The translations under genes were made by a program, and so were the position numbers. Below, in pieces: positions 13,273-17,492 of a stretch of 17,492 bases of DNA (its first letter is position 1; each line of letters opens with the position of its first letter). Below the pieces are notes generated by a model. That model was not told the DNA's origin. It was given only the letters and a program-made list of their open reading frames with translations, and searched no databases. Source of the stretch: Ilumatobacteraceae bacterium (GTDB lineage Bacteria > Actinomycetota > Acidimicrobiia > Acidimicrobiales > Ilumatobacteraceae). The DNA lies in NCBI GenBank assembly GCA_021741795.1, contig JAIOXC010000015.1, positions 1 to 17,492 on the forward strand. The letters run 5' to 3'.

Positions 13273-13285
13273 TTTGTAAAGGATC

Positions 13286-14152
13286 ATGACGAAACAGCGC
13301 GGTGCAAAAAAACGCGCCCAATTTGTACCCTGGCGAAGCGCCGGCAATCGCACCGAAACAGGTGGATCTGCCGATGAGATTGTGCGCTCAACCGGTTGGG
13401 TCTTTAATAACGAAACTGGCAGCGAACTCACGCTTGAAGAATTTGTAGCTACTGGCAACAAAGAGGTGAGGCGCTACATGCGTCAATTTGGTTTTGATGC
13501 AGAGCGACTTGCGCCATTGACGCTGCTCGAAATCGGAAGTGGAATAGGTCGAATGACTGCTTCATTTACCGAGCAATGCGCTCAAGTTGTTGCAGCCGAT
13601 GTGGATGCTGCGTTTTTGGAACGCTGTCGCGAGACTGTCGGCAAACATGGCCGCACAGACAGGCTGACTACAACACATGTGCAAGATGGCAGCACGCTTG
13701 CACTTGCCGACAACTCGGTAGATGTGGCATTTTCATATATCACCTTGCAACACTGCCAGCGCAATGATGCACTTGGTCTGACTCGCGAAGCAATACGAGT
13801 AACCCGCCCTGGTGGAACGGTGATTCTGAACTATCGCTCCTGGGTGTTCAGTGACGTTCTCTTAATTCCAGCAGGAATCTTGGTTCGCCTGTTGTGGCGA
13901 ATGCCAGCAATTGGAAAACGGATTTCTGCAACGCGATGGGCAACACGATTTGGTTGGCAGGCAAATAGGTTGAGCCCCGATGAGGTGTTGCAAGACATCA
14001 TCAATCACAGTCAAAAATCGTTGACCGGGATCACGATTTATCATTCTCCGTTTCAGGTGCGCCACGTTACACACTCCAATGCTCAGGTCAAGTCGTTGAA
14101 GCGTGTTAATCGCAGTCATTGGTGGCTCGTTGCAACTGTGAGTGGCTCATGA
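13286..14152 (+). CDS. Class I SAM-dependent methyltransferase, substrate unknown
   Basis: A 288-residue protein with a type-11 methyltransferase core. Motif I LEIGSGIGRMT (about 81-91) binds SAM; an acidic VAADVDAAF follows (motif II), then VQDGSTLALADNSVDVAFS and a late TRPGGTVILNY strand. The first 60 residues are basic and then polar with no known domain. A hydrophobic, arginine-rich part (about 190-220) may contact a membrane or lipid substrate. The acceptor cannot be inferred. It lies between lysC and the PLP lyase, and its TGA overlaps the next ATG (ATGA), so they are co-translated. AAAGGA is only two bases from the ATG. A TAGTTT hexamer made partly of the lysC stop is 10 bases upstream. 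Alternative starts would lose little. Confidence 0.82.
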   Translation: MTKQRGAKKRAQFVPWRSAGNRTETGGSADEIVRSTGWVFNNETGSELTLEEFVATGNKEVRRYMRQFGFDAERLAPLTLLEIGSGIGRMTASFTEQCAQVVAADVDAAFLERCRETVGKHGRTDRLTTTHVQDGSTLALADNSVDVAFSYITLQHCQRNDALGLTREAIRVTRPGGTVILNYRSWVFSDVLLIPAGILVRLLWRMPAIGKRISATRWATRFGWQANRLSPDEVLQDIINHSQKSLTGITIYHSPFQVRHVTHSNAQVKSLKRVNRSHWWLVATVSGS

Positions 14153-15114
14153 CCCCACATCGACTGTTGATTGAAAACATAGAGCGGTCGGCACGCACGA
14201 TCAACCCTGTCTTTTTGCATTCTCCTCAGTACAACTGCGAGCCACTCTCGGCTGAATTGGGTTGCGCGCTCACTCTCAAAGTTGAAACAACTAATCCAAT
14301 CAGAAGCTTTAAGGGTCGTGGTGCAGATTTTTTTATGCAAGAGAATGTTGCTGCGCTCGCTGGGCGAGATCTTGTGTGCGCAACCGCTGGCAACTTTGGA
14401 CAAGCAATGGCCTATGCGTGCAGAGCGCACAAGCGCTCGTTGATTATTTATTGTGCGACCAACGCCAACCCCCTCAAAGTTGACCGAATGCGTTCGATGG
14501 GTGCAGATGTGCGCCAGATGGGCGACAATTTTGATGCGGCCAAAGAAAATGCCAAAAAGTTTTGTGCCGAGACAGGTGCATATTTTGTTGAAGACGGTCG
14601 TGACGTCGCTATTTCCGAGGGTGCAGGATCAATTGCTGTTGAGTTGATGCAAGAGCGCACGTTTGATGCGGTGCTTGTGCCGCTTGGCAACGGAGCATTG
14701 ATCGGCGGCGTTTCTCGGTATATCAAACACATAGCGCCAGACATACAAATCATTGGTGTTTCAAGTGCGACCGCCGATGCGATGGAAGCATCGTGGCGCT
14801 CCGGAACCGTGATTGAACGACCATCTGCCAACACGATTGCCGATGGAATTGCTGTGCGCACTCCTGTGCCAGAGGCGCTCAATGACATGAAGGGTTTAGT
14901 TGACGATGTGTTGTTGGTGTCGGAAGATGCACTGAAGCGCGCAATGAAGTTGGTGTTTGACAAGGCCGGATTGATTATTGAGCCCGCCGGTATCGCTGGC
15001 GTTTCTGCAATTCTTGAACATGCTCACTTGAAAAAGATGCGTCTTGCCACAATTTTGTGCGGGAGCAACCTCACGCCGACGCAAGTAAATGACTGGCTGA
15101 TGGACAAGGTCTGA
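14149..15114 (+). CDS. Fold-type II PLP-dependent lyase, threonine/serine dehydratase-like
   Basis: A 321-residue PLP enzyme of the tryptophan synthase beta/threonine dehydratase fold. Lys55 in TTNPIRSFKGRGA should form the Schiff base. TAGNFGQAMA (79-88) stands where biosynthetic dehydratases have SxGNHxQG; PLGNGALIGG (178-187) is the phosphate loop; and CGSN (304-307) ends the cofactor site. There is no regulatory ACT domain, so this resembles the catabolic or short form. Likely chemistry is elimination of ammonia from threonine, serine or 3-hydroxyaspartate; the altered SxGNH block makes a standard threonine deaminase less certain. The ATG at 14149 overlaps the methyltransferase TGA, which fixes the start over a GTG/ATG further up. 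Position between lysC and asd hints at an aspartate-family amino acid as substrate. Confidence 0.83.
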   Translation: MTPHRLLIENIERSARTINPVFLHSPQYNCEPLSAELGCALTLKVETTNPIRSFKGRGADFFMQENVAALAGRDLVCATAGNFGQAMAYACRAHKRSLIIYCATNANPLKVDRMRSMGADVRQMGDNFDAAKENAKKFCAETGAYFVEDGRDVAISEGAGSIAVELMQERTFDAVLVPLGNGALIGGVSRYIKHIAPDIQIIGVSSATADAMEASWRSGTVIERPSANTIADGIAVRTPVPEALNDMKGLVDDVLLVSEDALKRAMKLVFDKAGLIIEPAGIAGVSAILEHAHLKKMRLATILCGSNLTPTQVNDWLMDKV

Positions 15115-15118
15115 CAAC

Positions 15119-15124
15119 TAAACT
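15119..15124 (+). promoter_or_regulatory. Candidate -10 element of asd
   Basis: TAAACT, six bases before the asd ATG and four bases after the stop of the upstream lyase gene. It would let asd be transcribed on its own as a leaderless message. Confidence 0.5.
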
Positions 15125-15130
15125 GACGTT

Positions 15131-16153
15131 ATGCGCGTAGGACTTGTTGGAGCCACCGGAATGGTGGGAACCGTAATGCGACAGTTGCTGGCCGAGCGCA
15201 ACTATCCCGTTGATGAACTGCGGATGTTTGCCTCCGCGCGTTCGGCTGGTTCGTCCATTGAATGGAACGGAAGAACAATCACCGTTGAAGACGCAACTAC
15301 CGCCGACCCAAGTGGCATGGATGTAGTGCTGTTCTCGGCTGGAGCAACGACTTCTCGGGCACTTGCCGAAAAGTATGCAAATGCTGGAGCAATGGTGATT
15401 GACAACTCGTCTGCTTGGCGCATGAACGATGATGTGCCATTGATTGTTTCCGAAGTGAACCCTGGTGATGTAGCTCTAGCCAAATTGGGCATCATTGCGA
15501 ACCCAAACTGCACAACTATGGCGGCAATGCCGGTGCTCAAAGCGCTGCACGACGAAGCAACACTGGTTCGTCTGATCGTCAGCACCTATCAAGCAGTGAG
15601 CGGTGCCGGCGTTGCTGGTGTTGCCGAACTCGAAAATCAGACTCGTGAGGGCGTTGCAGATGCAGGCAAACTCACCTACGACGGTGAAGCAATCAAGTTT
15701 TCCAAACCAGCCAAGTTTTCGCAAACTATTGCATTCAATGTTTTGCCACTCGCTGGATCAATGATGGATGACGGCTCGTTTGAAACCGACGAAGAGCAAA
15801 AGTTGCGTAATGAAAGTCGCAAGATCCTGCACATTCCAGACTTGCGTGTTTCGGGAACATGTGTGCGAGTGCCAGTGTTTAGCGGTCACTCGCTCAGCAT
15901 CAACGCCGAGTTCGCTCACCCAATTACGGCCGAGCGCGCGCACGAGATTTTGGCAACTGCCCAAGGCGTAGTAGTCGCCGACGTGCCGACACCATTGATG
16001 GCTGCGGGCAAAGACCCAAGTTATGTTGGTCGCATTCGTCAAGACTCGAGTGTCGACGGCAAACATGGTCTGGTGATGTTTATTTCTAACGACAATTTGC
16101 GCAAGGGCGCAGCACTCAACGCATTACAGATTGCAGAGCTGCTGGTTAAGTAA
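15131..16153 (+). CDS. asd: Aspartate-semialdehyde dehydrogenase
   Basis: Reduces L-aspartyl-4-phosphate with NADPH to aspartate semialdehyde, the branch point to lysine/diaminopimelate and to homoserine, and the step after LysC. At 340 residues it has normal length. The N-terminal loop GATGMVG binds NADP. FSAGATTSRALAEKYA, VIDNSSAWRMNDDVPLIVSEVNP and NPNCTTMAAMPVL follow, the last with the nucleophile Cys127. TYQAVSGAG (Gln154) and the C-terminal substrate site with Arg246 and His253 in SGHSLSINAEF are all intact. It starts 16 bases after the PLP lyase stop. Actinobacteria usually have lysC and asd adjacent; here two genes separate them. It converges on the dioxygenase gene. Confidence 0.96.
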   Translation: MRVGLVGATGMVGTVMRQLLAERNYPVDELRMFASARSAGSSIEWNGRTITVEDATTADPSGMDVVLFSAGATTSRALAEKYANAGAMVIDNSSAWRMNDDVPLIVSEVNPGDVALAKLGIIANPNCTTMAAMPVLKALHDEATLVRLIVSTYQAVSGAGVAGVAELENQTREGVADAGKLTYDGEAIKFSKPAKFSQTIAFNVLPLAGSMMDDGSFETDEEQKLRNESRKILHIPDLRVSGTCVRVPVFSGHSLSINAEFAHPITAERAHEILATAQGVVVADVPTPLMAAGKDPSYVGRIRQDSSVDGKHGLVMFISNDNLRKGAALNALQIAELLVK

Positions 16154-16167
16154 CAATAAGCAAACAG

Positions 16168-17034
16168 CTAGTTGTTGAATCCGCTCATCGCAAGTTGTGG
16201 GCGCTGTAACCAGTTGTCTGCTAAATAGTTTGCCTGACCGTCAATCACGTGAACTGTGTATGCGTGACGCGGTTTGTCACTTAAGTTTGGACCAGATCGG
16301 TGCGGCAAAGTGCCATTGAGTAGCACGAGCGTTCCACGCGGTGCTTCGAGTGGCACCAGACCTTCGGTTGGATACGGCTCATCGTTAAACACTTCGGTAA
16401 TCGTTGCGGTTCGAGCGGCATTTAATTTTGAACGCGTCTTGACAGGAATGCGGTGTCCGCCGGGCAACGCCCACATGCAACCGTTTTCTGTTGTTGCGTC
16501 ATCAATGGCAATCCAAAAACCGATCACGCTCTGTGGCTCTGTCCACAAAAAGGTGTGGTCGATGTGACTATTTACTTCGCCGCCAATACGTGGTTGTTTA
16601 AAAATGTACATCGACTGCAACAGCAGCGGGTCGACAATGCCAACTTGTTGGGCAACGGCGGCCATTTTGGGCGTACGGCTGAACGCACTAAACACCGGGT
16701 CAAGATCGTGCATCGCATGTCCAAGTTTGTTAAGGCAAAGATGTGCTTCAGAGCGCAGTACACCGCGTTCATCAAACGCATCTTTTTCAAAGAAGCAACG
16801 GATTTTGTCACCGCTTGTCAAAAAATATTTATCGGCTGCGTGTTGTGCTGTGGAGTCTGCAGTAAAGATGGTGGCTTCGTGTGGGGATGGCACATTGTCT
16901 TTTGCAAGTTGTAATGCGCGTTCGCGCAACGTCAGACATGCTGCATCGTCAACAAAATTTGGCAACACCAAAAATCCGTCGTCATCGAATGACTGCAGTT
17001 GCTGCGGCGAGAGAATTTCTGAAGTGTTTGTCAT
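16168..17034 (-). CDS. Phytanoyl-CoA dioxygenase family protein, PHYHD1-like
   Basis: An Fe(II)/2-oxoglutarate dioxygenase of 288 residues. The iron triad is His157 and Asp159 (SHIDH) with His245 (LPHRSG). Arg256, eleven residues later, should hold 2-oxoglutarate, the same distance as in human PHYH. Blocks such as YFLTSGDKIRCFFEKDAFDE, LNKLGHAMHDLDPVF, LQSMYIFKQP, GGEVNSH, WIAIDDATTENGCMW and NWLQRP closely resemble animal PHYHD1 from memory, more than phytanoyl-CoA hydroxylase itself. The PHYHD1 substrate is not settled, so I give none here; CoA esters are possible. Its ATG overlaps the cytidine deaminase TGA (ATGA), indicating translational coupling. A role in nucleoside metabolism is speculative. 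Confidence 0.85.
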   Translation of the reverse strand: MTNTSEILSPQQLQSFDDDGFLVLPNFVDDAACLTLRERALQLAKDNVPSPHEATIFTADSTAQHAADKYFLTSGDKIRCFFEKDAFDERGVLRSEAHLCLNKLGHAMHDLDPVFSAFSRTPKMAAVAQQVGIVDPLLLQSMYIFKQPRIGGEVNSHIDHTFLWTEPQSVIGFWIAIDDATTENGCMWALPGGHRIPVKTRSKLNAARTATITEVFNDEPYPTEGLVPLEAPRGTLVLLNGTLPHRSGPNLSDKPRHAYTVHVIDGQANYLADNWLQRPQLAMSGFNN

Positions 17035-17447
17035 GATCCACTCGGATTTTCAAAGTTGGAATGTTCTGGAAAAGCTGCTGGCAACAAGATGCTGAGTGGA
17101 GTTGGAGTGCCTTCAACATCGACCAGCAAGTTTGCACCACCGTGCTCCCACAACAGTTGGCGACAACGTCCACAAGGAGTGACGTCGGTGTCGTTGCCAA
17201 CACATGCCACCGCAATGATGCGTCCGCCGCCGCTCATGAAAAGCGCTCCCAAGATTGCACACTCTGCGCACAGAGTGAGACCATACGACGCATTTTCCAC
17301 ATTGCATCCCGCGATGATGCGACCATCGTCAATGAGTGCTGCTGCACCTACTCGAAACTTTGAATAAGGCGCATATGAATGTTGCTGCGCCGCGCGGGCA
17401 GCAGTGCGCAGTGTTTGCCAATCAATCGGTTGTGCAGGTGTGGCCAT
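17031..17447 (-). CDS. cdd: Cytidine deaminase
   Basis: Deaminates cytidine and deoxycytidine to uridine and deoxyuridine in pyrimidine salvage. The 138-residue protein is the short, homotetrameric zinc type. YAPYSKFRVGAA (about 25-36) and GCNVENASYG (47-56) shape the nucleoside pocket. The zinc site is Cys60-Ala-Glu62 with Cys92 and Cys95 in PCGRCRQ; Glu62 shuttles protons. TAGTGT lies six bases before the ATG and starts with the stop codon of a further minus-strand frame. Its 3' end overlaps the start of the dioxygenase gene by four bases, so they form an operon. In many actinobacteria cdd follows nucleoside ABC-transporter genes; that cannot be checked here. Confidence 0.95.
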   Translation of the reverse strand: MATPAQPIDWQTLRTAARAAQQHSYAPYSKFRVGAAALIDDGRIIAGCNVENASYGLTLCAECAILGALFMSGGGRIIAVACVGNDTDVTPCGRCRQLLWEHGGANLLVDVEGTPTPLSILLPAAFPEHSNFENPSGS

Positions 17448-17453
17448 ACGCCA

Positions 17454-17459
17454 ACACTA
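17454..17459 (-). promoter_or_regulatory. Candidate -10 element of cdd
   Basis: TAGTGT on the minus strand, six bases before the cdd ATG. Its first three bases are the TAG stop of the short frame entering from the window edge. Confidence 0.5.
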
Positions 17460-17492
17460 GTTGCGGGCTACCGACGCCAAAATTGCTGGAGT
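17457..17492 (-). CDS. Possible C-terminal end of an upstream gene (last 11 codons)
   Basis: Reading the minus strand in from the window edge gives TPAILASVARN and a TAG stop, ending 9 bases before the cdd ATG. This is what the tail of a tightly packed upstream gene would look like, and the strand and spacing fit an operon with cdd. Eleven codons are too few to identify a protein or to exclude chance. Confidence 0.3.
   Translation of the reverse strand, partial: TPAILASVARN

Noticed and set aside
16154..16167. A terminator between the convergent asd and dioxygenase genes
   Set aside because: Only a four-base stem (AACA/TGTT) can be drawn near there, with no T-run; too weak to call.
1..17492. 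A CRISPR array, insertion sequence, prophage, toxin-antitoxin pair or defence island
   Set aside because: No regularly spaced direct repeats, transposase or integrase motifs, or defence-family domains were seen; the genes are mostly core metabolism and housekeeping in tight actinobacterial arrangement.

Overview
The window looks like a chromosomal, gene-dense stretch of an actinobacterium with roughly balanced GC content. Acidimicrobiia (Ilumatobacter-like aquatic lineages) is my best guess. This rests on an ispD-ispF-rlmB block, a GlxR-like Crp regulator, a Streptomyces-type MeaA/ethylmalonyl-CoA mutase, a lysC that carries an internal beta-subunit start, and a recurring TANNNT hexamer placed 5-9 bases before start codons, as expected for leaderless transcripts. 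The placement is inference from protein resemblance; no 16S gene is present. There is no phage, transposon, CRISPR array or rRNA, and no gap without a gene exceeds about 100 bases.

Layout: 1-207 is the C-terminal tail of a heavy-metal P-type ATPase, overlapped tail to tail by a sigma-70-like protein (170-940, minus). A dienelactone hydrolase (1036-1695, plus) converges on a Crp/GlxR-type regulator (1688-2353, minus). The regulator is divergent from ispD, ispF and rlmB (2378-4552, plus), which are followed by tRNA-Thr(UGU) (4572-4646) and a membrane-anchored LytR_C protein (4670-5290). A compact glycerate kinase (5313-6302, minus) is divergent from a small membrane LysM protein (6346-6708, plus). 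Next, on the minus strand, come ethylmalonyl-CoA mutase (6719-8662), leucyl/phenylalanyl-tRNA-protein transferase (8672-9343) and 3-hydroxyacyl-CoA dehydrogenase (9373-10248). A tyrosine/lipid phosphatase (10340-11125, plus) converges on a membrane-anchored cyclophilin (11137-11967, minus). The plus-strand block 12010-16153 holds lysC, a methyltransferase, a PLP lyase and asd. The window ends with a PHYHD1-like dioxygenase and cytidine deaminase (16168-17447, minus), plus the last codons of a further minus-strand gene.

How the genes work together: ispD and ispF catalyse two consecutive-pathway steps of MEP isoprenoid synthesis. lysC and asd make aspartate semialdehyde, with a methyltransferase and a threonine-dehydratase-like enzyme inserted between them. 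The 3-hydroxybutyryl-CoA dehydrogenase and ethylmalonyl-CoA mutase are both steps of the ethylmalonyl-CoA pathway of acetyl-CoA assimilation, although crotonyl-CoA carboxylase/reductase is not here.

Most of the window is ordinary core genome. The points I would look at again are: two palindromic operator candidates between the dehydrogenase and phosphatase genes; an IspF whose conserved catalytic Thr is replaced by Arg; the near-universal leaderless start architecture, in which -10 hexamers sometimes reuse the stop codon of the upstream gene; a bacterial protein closely resembling animal PHYHD1, translationally coupled to cytidine deaminase; and the lysC-methyltransferase-PLP lyase-asd arrangement. 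I did not find a convincing new multi-gene defence or mobile system.
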